Below the pieces are notes generated by a model. It had not been told where the DNA came from and searched no databases. It worked only from the letters and a program-made list of their open reading frames with translations. The translations under genes and the position numbers were made by a program. A stretch of 64,000 bases of DNA. Origin: Allolobophora icterica (Eukaryota; Annelida; Clitellata; Crassiclitellata; Lumbricidae). Location of the stretch: positions 38,444,734 to 38,508,733 of the forward strand of contig OY744613.1 in NCBI GenBank assembly GCA_963556255.1. The letters run 5' to 3'. This document shows, one piece after another, positions 46,137-55,143 of this stretch. Position 1 is the first letter of the stretch. The number at the start of each line of letters is the position of its first letter.

Positions 46137-46468
46137 AAATAAATAAATAATTAAAATTCACGAATTTTTTAAAATGTTAGTATAAATAACTTCTGATTAT
46201 AGTAGTGGTATAAATAACTTCTGACTATAGTATTGTCTGCAGTTGAAGACGCCTGGCCATAATTGAATATAGTATTATCTGCGGTTGGAGACGCCAGACC
46301 ATAATTTAATATCAGGTATAAATAAATAATTAAAATTAACAAATTTTTTAAATGTATTAGTATAAATAACTTCCGACTATAGTATTAGTAGTAATAACTT
46401 CTGAGGTATACTATTGACAATGGATGAGACTGATATTACCATGGATTAGTATAAAACAATTTATAATT
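46119..46468 (+). promoter_or_regulatory. Duplicated TATA-containing region upstream of polB
   Basis: A tandem duplication of about 180 bp begins with the end of the zinc-ribbon gene (AATATCAGGTATAAA at 46124 and 46306). The box AGTATAAATAACTTC-GACTATAG occurs about four times (46180, 46208, 46358, partly 46388). A further GTATAAAAC lies at 46449, 20 bp before the polB ATG. The likely polB promoter is therefore present in several copies. Confidence 0.55.
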
Positions 46469-49400
46469 ATGGCATTGTCTACGAATGAAAAAATTGAACA
46501 ATTGTTAGACGAACCTATCCCTGATGCAGTCAAAAGGCGCTTACTACAGCCACTGCTACCAAGGCCAATTCCTCCAGTGCGTAAGCGCAGAGGGTTAAAA
46601 CGTAAGGCCCTTCTGGCACAATTCGACCCACTCCTACTTAAGAAGGATAGAGGTGGACCACCACCCTTTCTAGTGTACAGAGAGCTCGCCAATCAGCATC
46701 TGAGAGACTTCCGTGCAGAAGTACCTTTAAACCACAGGCTGGAAGGAGATGCGTTGGCTTTCTTGAGTGCAATGGAGCAGAATATTGAGGCGCAACTCAA
46801 CGAAGAGCTCTTGAAAAATGGCGGTTTTAAATACTCTCAAGTGTTGACTGTTGATTTGGAAAAGTTGGCACCGACCGTTGATAATGTGTATGGTGGCAAC
46901 GGGCCCCCCGGCATAATTACCAACACGGCATACTTTCGAAGCAAAGCAGAACCAATTACCAATGCAGGTAAAGTCCAAGGGGCTATACGGAAGGCCAAGG
47001 CCGAAGTACTACAACTCCTCGAAGAGTACACCAATGAGGGGTCTGGGTGGAGGGTGAGGCGGGTCGTGGCGCTGGACCTCAGTTTTGCAAGATATAAGCC
47101 TTTCCGAGGTAAGAGCTATTTTCCAACACCGAAGTACATACCACCCCGCTCAGTTATTAACGTGCAAAACAACGATAATCGCTGCTTCGAGTGGGCCATA
47201 CTAAGCGCAATGTACCCAGCAGATCAAAATCCGAATCGCCCCTATAAGTATCAGGTCCACCTGCAGGAGCTAAACTTTGACGGCATAGAATTTCCGGTGA
47301 AGGTCACAGATATCGGTAAGTTCGAACGTCAAAACCCAACCTTAAGCGTTTCAGTCTTCGGCTGGAATGAAGGGTTATATCCAATCTGTGTATCAAAGCA
47401 GATCGATAGAGGCCATAATATTGACCTTCTACTGTTAGTCAGTGGCGAGAATTATCACTATGTCTGGATCAAGGACTTGGCCCGAATGCTGTACAAAAAC
47501 AGCGATCATAAAGAGCGAAAGCACCCATGTCGTCGCTGCCTACACGTATTCTGTAGACAAGACTTGCTGGATGCTCATGTCAAAGATTGTCAGGGTATTA
47601 GTGAGAAGCCTCAGAGAATTGAGATGCCAAAAGAGGATGAAAATATCCTCAAATTCCAGAACCATCACAAACAGATGCGCACTCCGTATATCGTTTACGC
47701 AGACTTCGAGGCGTTGAACGTGCCAGTCATCAATGCGGCCATGAACCCTAACGAGAGCAATACAAGACAGATAGCTGAGCAGAAACCATGTAGTTTTTGT
47801 TATATAGTAGTTCGATGCGATGGCCGCACGAAGAAACCAGTTCTATATCGTGGAGAGAACGCCGTTCCAGAGTTCCTGCAACGACTACAAGGCGAGCTAG
47901 CCACTATCAAACAAAGGCTGGCCACCCCAGCTAAGATAGTTATGTCAGCAGTTGATCGCCAATCATTCCGCGAGGCTACTGAATGTCATATCTGCGGAGA
48001 AGCGCTCGAAGAGGATAGAGTTCGCGACCACTGTCACATTACCGGTAAATATCGAGGTGCCGCTCATAACGCCTGCAACCTCAAACTTCGAATATATCCC
48101 GATAAGTGTAAGGTACCGGTGGTCTTCCACAATCTGCGAGGCTATGACAGTCATCTCATAATGCAAGCGATAGGTAGCTGTGAGGCCGCACAGGATGAGG
48201 AAACTGAAATTAACTGCATCCCAAACAATATGGAGAAATACATGACATTCAACATAGGACAACTACAGTTCATCGATAGTCTCCAGTTTCTAAACAGCTC
48301 GTTGGATAAATTATCAGGAAATCTGTCGCTAGAGGATCTGAAAGTCACAACAGCATATATAAAGGAAAGTTTCGTTCGCAATGATAGGACAAAACTAGAT
48401 CTTTTGAGGCGAAAGGGCGTATATTGTTACGAGCACATTGACGATTACCACCGCTTCGAAGAAGACCGACTTCCACCCAAAGAAGCGTTCTACAGCAGGC
48501 TGTCCCGAGAGAACATCTCTGATGCGGATTATGAACACGCCCAACGAGTATGGAATGAATTCGATTGTAAAACTCTGGGCGACTATCACGACTTGTATCT
48601 CCGCACGGATGTACTTCTATTAGCCGATGTCTTCGAGACCTTCAGAGACACATCGATGAAGCACTATAGTCTGGACCCGGCTAACTACTTCAGCCTACCA
48701 GGAATGGCCTGGGACGCTTTGTTGAAAAAGACGAAGATTGAACTCGAACTTTTAACCGATATAGACATGCACTTGTTCGTAGAGAAAGGTCTCCGAGGCG
48801 GAATTTCGATGGTATCCAAGCGCTTCGCAAAAGCCAACAACCCGCAATGCCCAGATCACGATACCACGAAGCCAGACAACTGGATCATGTATCTCGACGC
48901 GAATAATCTTTACGGCTGGGCGATGCAACAGCCACTGCCAGTTGGAGGATTTAGCTGGGCAAGTCCAACTCTCGATGAAGTGTTGGAAACTCCAGACGAC
49001 GCGCCCGAAGGCTTCCTACTTGAAGTCGATCTCGGGTACCCGGAGCACCTCCACGAATCACATAGCGACTATCCCTTAGCACCGGAGACCCTGACAGTCC
49101 AAGAGGAGTGGTTGAGTGACTATCAGAATGTGCTTATGAACGAGTTGGGAGGCAAGTTCACAAGGCATGTGAAGTTAGTACCAAGCCTACGACCTAAGGA
49201 GCGGTATGTGGTCCATTATAGAAATCTCAAACTCTACCACTCGTTGGGCCTACGAGTTTCTAAAATTCATCGTGTCATTAAGTTTAGACAGGAGGCATGG
49301 ATGGCTCCATATATCGAGATGAATACGAAATTGAGGGCGAAGGCAACGTCGGAATTTGAGAAGGATTTCTTCAAGCTGGCTAATAATGCGGTCTTTGGAA

Positions 49401-50158
49401 AGACCATGGAAAATCTTAGAAAAAGAATCAGGGTCAACCTGGTCCCGACCTCAAAAGTTGACAAACTTCGTAAACTAATTGCGGACCCGGCCTACATATC
49501 GCACAAAATCTTCAACGACCAACTCGCCGCGATTCACAGTTTGAAGAACAAGCTCAAGTTAAACAGACCTGTATATGTCGGCCAGGCTGTCCTCGACCTC
49601 AGCAAGCATCTGATGTACGACTTCTGGTACAACGATGTGAAAAACGAGTACGGAGAAAAAGCCCAGTTGCTATATACAGACACAGATAGCCTCTTATTTC
49701 AGGTGGAGACTCCGAACGCCTATGCCGATATGTGGAATAAAAAACACCTATACGACCTCTCCGAGTTTCCTAGAGACAGCCCATACTACGACGTCGAGAA
49801 CAAGAAAGTCGTGGGCAAGTTCAAGGATGAATGTAACGGAGTGGCCATAGCCCAATTCGTAGGATTGCGTCCGAAGATGTACTCGATCTTAAAATCGGGT
49901 GGTTCAGAGATCAGGAAAGCAAAAGGCGTTCAGAGAGCAGTTGTGAAGAAGGATCTGCACCACGAGCTATACAAGGAATGCCTGTTCGAACGAGAAGAGA
50001 TGCGGCACACACAAGTCGTGATTAGAAGCCACGACCACCAGATCGGAGTGTACGAGCAGAATAAGATCAGCCTCTCTCCATTAGACACAAAAAAGTGGAT
50101 TTCTCCGGACGGGATAACAACGCTGGCATACGGGCACTACAAAATCAACGACGGTTGA
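46469..50158 (+). CDS. Protein-primed family B DNA polymerase (Polinton PolB)
   Basis: The homologue of 1643-5383. The start at 46469 (MALSTNEK) is chosen because it matches copy 1; the frame extends upstream to 46424 without support. The product has 1229 residues with the same zinc finger, Exo I-III, endonuclease-VII-like insert and palm motifs (YLDANNLYG, KLANNAVFG, YTDTDS). Near the N-terminus 18 residues present in copy 1 are missing, joined cleanly at QLL|DEP. The site sits at a short TT(A/G) homology, consistent with a small deletion here. The 3' end overlaps the convergent integrase by 14 bp. No frame breaks. Confidence 0.97.
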   Translation: MALSTNEKIEQLLDEPIPDAVKRRLLQPLLPRPIPPVRKRRGLKRKALLAQFDPLLLKKDRGGPPPFLVYRELANQHLRDFRAEVPLNHRLEGDALAFLSAMEQNIEAQLNEELLKNGGFKYSQVLTVDLEKLAPTVDNVYGGNGPPGIITNTAYFRSKAEPITNAGKVQGAIRKAKAEVLQLLEEYTNEGSGWRVRRVVALDLSFARYKPFRGKSYFPTPKYIPPRSVINVQNNDNRCFEWAILSAMYPADQNPNRPYKYQVHLQELNFDGIEFPVKVTDIGKFERQNPTLSVSVFGWNEGLYPICVSKQIDRGHNIDLLLLVSGENYHYVWIKDLARMLYKNSDHKERKHPCRRCLHVFCRQDLLDAHVKDCQGISEKPQRIEMPKEDENILKFQNHHKQMRTPYIVYADFEALNVPVINAAMNPNESNTRQIAEQKPCSFCYIVVRCDGRTKKPVLYRGENAVPEFLQRLQGELATIKQRLATPAKIVMSAVDRQSFREATECHICGEALEEDRVRDHCHITGKYRGAAHNACNLKLRIYPDKCKVPVVFHNLRGYDSHLIMQAIGSCEAAQDEETEINCIPNNMEKYMTFNIGQLQFIDSLQFLNSSLDKLSGNLSLEDLKVTTAYIKESFVRNDRTKLDLLRRKGVYCYEHIDDYHRFEEDRLPPKEAFYSRLSRENISDADYEHAQRVWNEFDCKTLGDYHDLYLRTDVLLLADVFETFRDTSMKHYSLDPANYFSLPGMAWDALLKKTKIELELLTDIDMHLFVEKGLRGGISMVSKRFAKANNPQCPDHDTTKPDNWIMYLDANNLYGWAMQQPLPVGGFSWASPTLDEVLETPDDAPEGFLLEVDLGYPEHLHESHSDYPLAPETLTVQEEWLSDYQNVLMNELGGKFTRHVKLVPSLRPKERYVVHYRNLKLYHSLGLRVSKIHRVIKFRQEAWMAPYIEMNTKLRAKATSEFEKDFFKLANNAVFGKTMENLRKRIRVNLVPTSKVDKLRKLIADPAYISHKIFNDQLAAIHSLKNKLKLNRPVYVGQAVLDLSKHLMYDFWYNDVKNEYGEKAQLLYTDTDSLLFQVETPNAYADMWNKKHLYDLSEFPRDSPYYDVENKKVVGKFKDECNGVAIAQFVGLRPKMYSILKSGGSEIRKAKGVQRAVVKKDLHHELYKECLFEREEMRHTQVVIRSHDHQIGVYEQNKISLSPLDTKKWISPDGITTLAYGHYKINDG

Positions 50159-51158
50159 GTATTCTATCGGGGGGTAACTCAGTGCCCATAGGCACCAGAA
50201 GCAGCTCCTCACGTACAAATCCGCGGGCAGGACCGTCTACCAGATGGTATAAAGCCGGTTGGTCGGCCTGCCGAACAACATCCAAAATAGGGTGGATGGT
50301 GAGCGACCAGTTAGGATCGGTGGCTCGTTTGCTACCACCCTCGAGTTCCCCGGGAGCGTACAAGTATCGGACGAGAACGTCGTGTCCGAGAACAGGCTCA
50401 TCCAAGCCCCATAAACGACCTTTAGTTTGTGAATGAGAGGGCTTCTGTGTCACTTTAGCAGCTTTCATCGCTTTAACCGGCTTCATGTCGAGCAAGCGCG
50501 TCGGCTCATCGTTTAGTGCAGCCACAACTTCGGGCAACCGGCGAACCCATTCCACCGACCGTTCGGATGACCCCCTTGCAGCCAGGAGCAATTCCTGAGC
50601 GTACTGGGCACCGAAAAGTCGCTCGGCCAGTGTTCGGTTGAAACGTTCAACGATGCCCTGTTGGCGATGATTTCCGGCCTGTCCGCGTCTTACAAGAACG
50701 TCGTGCTTCGCCAGCAACGGTGTAAAATCACCCATAAATTCCCGTCCAGGATCGACCTGAAAGAGTCGAGGCCAAGTCAATGGGCCCCTCTTATAGATCC
50801 GGCTTAAAGCGGCGGCGACTTCGGTCGCACTTTTGTTGATCAACGGTTCTGCTTCTTTGTATCGTGAGGCAACATCAACAACAGTGAGAGCGTATTTATA
50901 AGTCTTTCGACCTACTTTATCGTGAGGTAAAAACAAGAGATCGGCTTGGTGTACCGCGTTTGGTCGATTTTCATCGAACTTTGGACGCGGTATGCGGCGT
51001 GGAACGGGAAGATAAATCTGCCACACAGCTTGTTTCTTCAACCAATCACGAGCCTCCGCCTCGGAAACTTTGGCGGCTGAGGCTAGTTTCTTCACCGCAG
51101 CCTTACCTCGCCAGTAACCTCTAGGGCTGTAATAGACGGCTGAAAGGTGCTTAGACAT
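50145..51158 (-). CDS. Polinton integrase (retroviral-type DDE, RVE family)
   Basis: The product has 337 residues from MSKHL, the same start as chosen in copy 1. The triad is D73, D136, E171 and the C-terminal region is chromo/SH3-like. It is nearly identical to copy 1 but lacks the in-frame palindrome insertion (site near 50415). An in-frame extension to 51242 would translate two palindromic repeats and is not credible. It converges on polB and is preceded by the PLA2-like gene on the same strand. Confidence 0.93.
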   Translation of the reverse strand: MSKHLSAVYYSPRGYWRGKAAVKKLASAAKVSEAEARDWLKKQAVWQIYLPVPRRIPRPKFDENRPNAVHQADLLFLPHDKVGRKTYKYALTVVDVASRYKEAEPLINKSATEVAAALSRIYKRGPLTWPRLFQVDPGREFMGDFTPLLAKHDVLVRRGQAGNHRQQGIVERFNRTLAERLFGAQYAQELLLAARGSSERSVEWVRRLPEVVAALNDEPTRLLDMKPVKAMKAAKVTQKPSHSQTKGRLWGLDEPVLGHDVLVRYLYAPGELEGGSKRATDPNWSLTIHPILDVVRQADQPALYHLVDGPARGFVREELLLVPMGTELPPDRILNRR

Positions 51159-51205
51159 TTCAGTAATACTATATATTACAAACAGGTAAACACATACACA
51201 AATGA

Positions 51206-51230
51206 ACGCAAATGAAAAATTCATTCGCGT
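51206..51230. repeat. Palindromic repeat, integrase 5' flank
   Basis: Arms ACGCAAATGAA and TTCATTCGCGT around AAA, one mismatch. It is the same unit as the in-frame insertion at 1362-1388 of copy 1, but at a different locus. Confidence 0.8.
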
Positions 51231-51239
51231 TTGCGTTTT

Positions 51240-51260
51240 CATAAATGAAACTCATTTATG
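51240..51260. repeat. Perfect palindrome at the end of the PLA2-like gene
   Basis: CATAAATGA and TCATTTATG, nine-base perfect arms with a 3-base loop. It contains the TGA stop of the PLA2-like gene on the minus strand. Replaces the variant at 566-586 of copy 1. Confidence 0.85.
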
Positions 51261-51824
51261 GCCCTTCGTTCTGACACCCATTCCCAGCCTCGACTTCGCT
51301 GACATAATGGCCGATACCAGCCGCGCATCCTTCTTCTCATAATCCGGAGTTTCATCGGTGAGTGCGATCTTCGACGCGGCTGCAGCGAGGATGTCATCTG
51401 CGTGGTTACGCCCCGGAGTATCTTTATGAACTGCGTAAGCCACATCGTGGTGGAGGCACGCACGGTCGAGCTGATTAACACCGTGATATCGCTGTGACAG
51501 CCGTTTATCGAGTTTTGTGAATGGTCCACAGTAAGAGTACTTTCCTGTATTCTGAAAAGAACCTCCCGGATTATCTTCCGAAGACATACCGGATGGAAGG
51601 CTCATATGCATCTCAGGCAGAGGCAGAATATTAAGAGCGCTATTCAGTAGCGAGCCTCCATAAGTCTCACGAGACTTATGCTTTCGCACTTTAGAAGGCA
51701 AAATCTGGCTCTTCTTTGCACCGCAGACGGCACAGGTTCCCTTCTTGGCTGGCCGACCGTTTCGTAACTCGACGATTGTTTCATTTGAAGTCTCAGTATG
51801 TTTCTTACATCGTAGGCAATACAT
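51252..51824 (-). CDS. Phospholipase A2-like protein with N-terminal zinc ribbon (Polinton)
   Basis: The counterpart of 5-574. The start at 51824 (MYCLRC) matches copy 1; the longer frame to 51842 begins with TTG. The product has 190 residues with the same zinc ribbon (CxxC...CxxC) and PLA2-type elements (YCGP loop, HDVAY, HADD). The last residues differ from copy 1 (RTKGHK instead of GRRRK) because the coding end runs into a palindromic repeat. It is divergent from the ATPase gene, with only 38 bp between the start codons. Confidence 0.8.
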   Translation of the reverse strand: MYCLRCKKHTETSNETIVELRNGRPAKKGTCAVCGAKKSQILPSKVRKHKSRETYGGSLLNSALNILPLPEMHMSLPSGMSSEDNPGGSFQNTGKYSYCGPFTKLDKRLSQRYHGVNQLDRACLHHDVAYAVHKDTPGRNHADDILAAAASKIALTDETPDYEKKDARLVSAIMSAKSRLGMGVRTKGHK

Positions 51825-51862
51825 TGTTTTCGTTGAATACAATCATAACTCGTTGTCTCTAT
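51825..51862. promoter_or_regulatory. 38-bp divergent intergenic region (PLA2-like / ATPase)
   Basis: It separates the ATG codons of two divergent genes. It contains an AT-rich stretch with TCTATAT directly before the ATPase ATG. Any bidirectional promoter must lie here or within the coding ends. Confidence 0.4.
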
Positions 51863-52549
51863 ATGGAAATAACAAATTTCGATCTCGAAGCCGACGATGG
51901 GAAAAAACACCACCATTGGTTGTTGCCATCCAGCATACGATGCATAATCTGTGGGCCTAGCGGATGTGGAAAAACAAACCTACTACTCAACCTTCTGTTG
52001 AAGAAGGGGTACCTGCGTTTTGATCGGCTGTATCTATACTCGAAGTCTCTGGGACAGGAAAAATATCAGTTCCTCCGGGACTGGGTTACAGAGTTGGAAA
52101 AAGTTGCCGGGAAGGAAGTGGCTTCCTTTCACTCTTGCTCAGATGAAATAGTTCCAGTTGAATCATTAAATAAGAATGCCAGAAGCCTTCTAGTGTTCGA
52201 TGACGTCATGCTTGAAAAACAGTCGCCCATCGAAAGGTATTTCACTATGGGTCGACATGGTGGCGCGGACTGCTTCTACTTAACACAGAATTATTTTCGA
52301 ATTCCGAAGCAAGCGATCCGTGACAATGCTAATCTTATCGTCCTCTTCAACCAAGACAGCAAAAATTTGCGAGCCATTCACGATACGTTTGTAGGCGGCG
52401 ACATGTCTTTCGATGAGTTCCGTACGTTCTTCAGCGAGTGTGCTGCCCAGCCATATGGATTCGCAGTCATAGATTTGACGTCCAAGGTGCACGATGGAAA
52501 ATATCGTTGCGGGTTCGATCGCTTCTATAAGCCCAAGGCAAGTATTTAA
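51863..52549 (+). CDS. A32/FtsK-type genome-packaging ATPase (Polinton)
   Basis: The 228-residue protein is expected to pump the element genome into capsids. Walker A is GPSGCGKT (31-38) and Walker B is VFDD (111-114, preceded by SLL). A downstream GGADCFYLTQNYFRIPK segment is typical of Polinton and adintovirus ATPases, a sensor-like Q/N region. The upstream frame to 51716 starts at a non-homologous ATG and is antisense to the PLA2-like gene, so the start at 51863 is used. Followed 40 bp later by the next gene on the same strand. Confidence 0.92.
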   Translation: MEITNFDLEADDGKKHHHWLLPSSIRCIICGPSGCGKTNLLLNLLLKKGYLRFDRLYLYSKSLGQEKYQFLRDWVTELEKVAGKEVASFHSCSDEIVPVESLNKNARSLLVFDDVMLEKQSPIERYFTMGRHGGADCFYLTQNYFRIPKQAIRDNANLIVLFNQDSKNLRAIHDTFVGGDMSFDEFRTFFSECAAQPYGFAVIDLTSKVHDGKYRCGFDRFYKPKASI

Positions 52550-52589
52550 AGACACAATATAGGCAACATATAGTCGACATACAACCACG

Positions 52590-53729
52590 ATGTGGACAAA
52601 GGTTTCTTCTAAACAGGAGCGAGACGCGTTAACTCAGGATTATTTAGCTCGGAGAAATCGATTGAGACAGCGTTTCGTGGATGAGAAGCTCGGTGAAGCC
52701 AATCTTCAGTACGATGCGGCAAAGCTTTTCAAACCAATAGCCACAGCCACCGCTGAATCCCAGGCGGCTACGTCCAAGGAGCTGCAGAAAGTTACCAGCG
52801 CTTTACAGGATTTGCCGGCGCAGATTTCAGAGTCTGCTAATTTTAACCCGATAGCGGCGTTGTTCGGTGATTCCGTTGGAGCAGTTGCTCCAACGGCTAT
52901 TCCGGCGATTGCGGCACACCCCGCCGCAGGAGCATCTGCTCCAGCGGAAGCATTGCTCGTCCACCCAAACAGACATCTCAACGTCGATACAATCAGGCGG
53001 CACGGTTTTACCCCTCCGAGCGAGCTCGACCTGAACGACACGGCAGCTGTGAAACAGATAATCGAAGGCGTAAATTATTATAATCGCCACACCCTGGGCA
53101 AAGCGAAAAGGAAGGCCAATAAGAACGGAGACGAAGAAAAGGTACATGCGCTGGCCGTAGATATCGGCGTCCTACAGGACTACAGAGATCGAATTCGTTT
53201 GCTATTGAAAGGCCACGCCCTCACTAAAAAAGGAAAGGGTTTCAGTGTTCCAGCCGTTCCTCTGAAATTACAAGGTAACGCCTTGGGTGAGCTCTCCGTC
53301 GACCCCGTCGCGCTGTCTGCTGGTAGACTAAGAGTGTTTAAAGGTGGGAACCTCGTGCTCGAAGCTCCTGCCGATGAGTCATTGTTCAGCCTGTTAACGA
53401 AACGCTTCGTTAAGACTAAGCAATATTCGCCTCAGGCAATTGAAACTTTCAAAAAGCTCGTACAGATGTCTGGTCTGCCTATTCATGGCCGGAAAAGTAA
53501 AAAGTTCCAGCTGATTCGAGGCGGCGCGGTTGTAAATGAATCTCATTTACGATTTTACAACGATCCAAACGCCCTGGTAGAGAGGTTGCAGCTTTTGGTG
53601 GCCTCTAGGGCCGCGGGAAACACTGGTCTCGGCAACGAAATCTCCGCCATTCTTGACGAGTTACTGCGTTCCGGTGCGATCTCCAAAGAGCTGGCACTCG
53701 AATTGAATAGAAACATGCTCATAAAATAG
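52590..53729 (+). CDS. Polinton coiled-coil protein of unknown function
   Basis: 379 residues. The N-terminal third is helical and charged (coiled coil around 1-90), followed by an Ala/Pro-rich linker (95-130). A conserved C-terminal part has GRLRVFKGGNLVLEAPADES and RFVKTKQYSPQAIETFKKLV, a pattern seen in a common uncharacterised family of Polinton-derived invertebrate proteins. It sits between ATPase and penton, so a virion or assembly role is plausible but unproven. Residues about 315-320 (VNESHL) are encoded by a perfect palindromic repeat (53532-53550), an in-frame insertion candidate. Confidence 0.7.
   Translation: MWTKVSSKQERDALTQDYLARRNRLRQRFVDEKLGEANLQYDAAKLFKPIATATAESQAATSKELQKVTSALQDLPAQISESANFNPIAALFGDSVGAVAPTAIPAIAAHPAAGASAPAEALLVHPNRHLNVDTIRRHGFTPPSELDLNDTAAVKQIIEGVNYYNRHTLGKAKRKANKNGDEEKVHALAVDIGVLQDYRDRIRLLLKGHALTKKGKGFSVPAVPLKLQGNALGELSVDPVALSAGRLRVFKGGNLVLEAPADESLFSLLTKRFVKTKQYSPQAIETFKKLVQMSGLPIHGRKSKKFQLIRGGAVVNESHLRFYNDPNALVERLQLLVASRAAGNTGLGNEISAILDELLRSGAISKELALELNRNMLIK
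53532..53550. repeat. Perfect palindromic repeat inside the 379-residue protein gene
   Basis: GTAAATGA and TCATTTAC with loop ATC. Read in frame it encodes Val-Asn-Glu-Ser-His-Leu. Confidence 0.85.
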
Positions 53730-53747
53730 AAATAGAAAACAAAATTC

Positions 53748-54551
53748 ATGGCTCAGATGGAACGCTCGGAGAAACTACTCGAAGAAATTCGAGAACTTTT
53801 GCAGCCTAAGGAAAATTTTAGTATAGTTGTTTCCTCAGATACTACAGGGTGGACCACGGCTTTCTCACCGCCGCTGTACCTGGATCCAAAAAGACGCTTT
53901 GAGCTTGCTTTGGTCAATCTTGAAACCTATAATTCGATTCCGAACATTGACAGTTCAAATAACAAGTTCGTCTACAGCCCCACCAATGGACAGACCTGGA
54001 AGACGATCATTTTACCCGACGGAAGCTACGAGATCGCACAGATTAATTATGAAATCAGCCGGCAGTTAGAAATGCAAAATCCGCCGCCGCCAGGTGTTGC
54101 TCAACTCAGCTTTGATTCTCCTATTACTGTAGGAGCTAACGCATCTACCCTTCGCGCCTTCGTAAAGATAACGAAGGCCCGTTTTAAGGTAGATATGGCC
54201 GCATCTACCATCAGGCAAACGCTCGGTTTTAACCCTCAGACGCTTAGTCTTGGTTATAAAGAGGGAGAAAATCCAGTCGATATTCTCCGGGTGGACACAA
54301 TCCTGGTAAATTGTGATATTATCTCTGGATCGTATCGAAATGGTAGCCAGCTGCCAGTAATCTACAGTTTTTTCCCGGATGTGTCGCCCGGCTATAAGGT
54401 AATCGAGTCTCCGAAAAATCTAGTGTACCTACCAGTAGCACCGGCTGGCAACGTACAGGGCATTCGTGTGTGGCTGACCGACCAGAATGGTGAACAATTA
54501 AACCTCCGCGGTGAGACAGTAACTATAAGGTTTCACATCCGCAGTGCGTAG
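53748..54551 (+). CDS. Minor capsid (penton) protein, single jelly roll
   Basis: 267 residues. A short helical leader (1-24) precedes a beta-rich body. Features known from Polinton pentons are present: LALVNLETYNSIPNI near residue 55, NKFVYSPTNGQTWKTI, and LPDGSYEIAQINYEI. The C-terminus has LRGETVTIRFHIRS. It forms five-fold vertices in related virions; that role is inferred from family. It starts 18 bp after the previous stop and ends 22 bp before the next ATG, part of a tightly packed plus-strand block. Confidence 0.88.
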   Translation: MAQMERSEKLLEEIRELLQPKENFSIVVSSDTTGWTTAFSPPLYLDPKRRFELALVNLETYNSIPNIDSSNNKFVYSPTNGQTWKTIILPDGSYEIAQINYEISRQLEMQNPPPPGVAQLSFDSPITVGANASTLRAFVKITKARFKVDMAASTIRQTLGFNPQTLSLGYKEGENPVDILRVDTILVNCDIISGSYRNGSQLPVIYSFFPDVSPGYKVIESPKNLVYLPVAPAGNVQGIRVWLTDQNGEQLNLRGETVTIRFHIRSA

Positions 54552-54573
54552 ATTTTCACACTTAAATATTCTC

Positions 54574-55032
54574 ATGTTTGTTCTTGGAATTAAAAAGCGG
54601 CGTCGTGTCGTGGGTGGTGGACTTTTCGACTGGATACCCAAAATCGCGGGTTTCCTTGGCCGTGCAGGCTCCTTCATTTCGGCGAATAGAGGCACAATCA
54701 CAAACGTTGCCAAGGCGGTTGGTAATGTCGCGAAAGCCGGCGCCACAACAGCATCTGCCGTCAGGCAAATTGTTGATGCCGTGAAAGCGAGACGCGCTGC
54801 GGCCGTAAATGAAGCTCATTTACGAAATGAAAATTCATCTGCCGCGCCTGTTGTTCCCGCACCTTTGGAGAAGGCGCTCAGCGACAAGAGCATTGAATAC
54901 TTAAAACAACTGGCTGTGAGTCCGCCACCCGTTGTTCCGCCAATGGCCGACATAAACAGCCGCATTGCTGGATCCGGTTTCAAAACTATAAAGCCGAGTC
55001 GTTGTGGTAGGGGTCTGTTTCTTGCAAAATGA
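54574..55032 (+). CDS. Small basic/amphipathic virion protein
   Basis: 152 residues from ATG 54574 (an in-frame GTG at 54544 is not used). The N-terminus is very basic (GIKKRRRVVGGG) and followed by a hydrophobic/amphipathic stretch (LFDWIPKIAGFL) with further Ala-rich helices. This is the layout of adenovirus-like core or membrane-active precursors. IAGSG (131-135) fits the adenain consensus (M/I/L)-x-G-x-G, so cleavage by the element protease is plausible. Residues 78-87 (VNEAHLRNEN) are encoded by palindromic repeats (54804-54838). Confidence 0.6.
   Translation: MFVLGIKKRRRVVGGGLFDWIPKIAGFLGRAGSFISANRGTITNVAKAVGNVAKAGATTASAVRQIVDAVKARRAAAVNEAHLRNENSSAAPVVPAPLEKALSDKSIEYLKQLAVSPPPVVPPMADINSRIAGSGFKTIKPSRCGRGLFLAK
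54804..54838. repeat. Two adjacent palindromic repeats inside a coding region
   Basis: CGTAAATGA-AGC-TCATTTACG (54804-54824, perfect), followed at once by ATGAA-AA-TTCAT-type palindrome (54826-54838). Both are read in frame. Confidence 0.85.
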
Positions 55033-55143
55033 AAAAAATTTCCGACTAATTCACAAAACGGAAAAAAATGTTTAACCCACCACATATGAAATTAATTTGC
55101 AACATGATTAATAATTGAAGCTTGAACTTTTTTACTTATAATA

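Noticed and set aside
51716..51862. 49-residue N-terminal extension of the ATPase
   Set aside because: It is antisense to the PLA2-like coding sequence and unlike any ATPase; the start at 51863 gives a normal family length.
54544..54573. GTG-led start of the small basic protein overlapping the penton gene
   Set aside because: GTG initiation is not expected in a eukaryotic setting, and an ATG follows at 54574.
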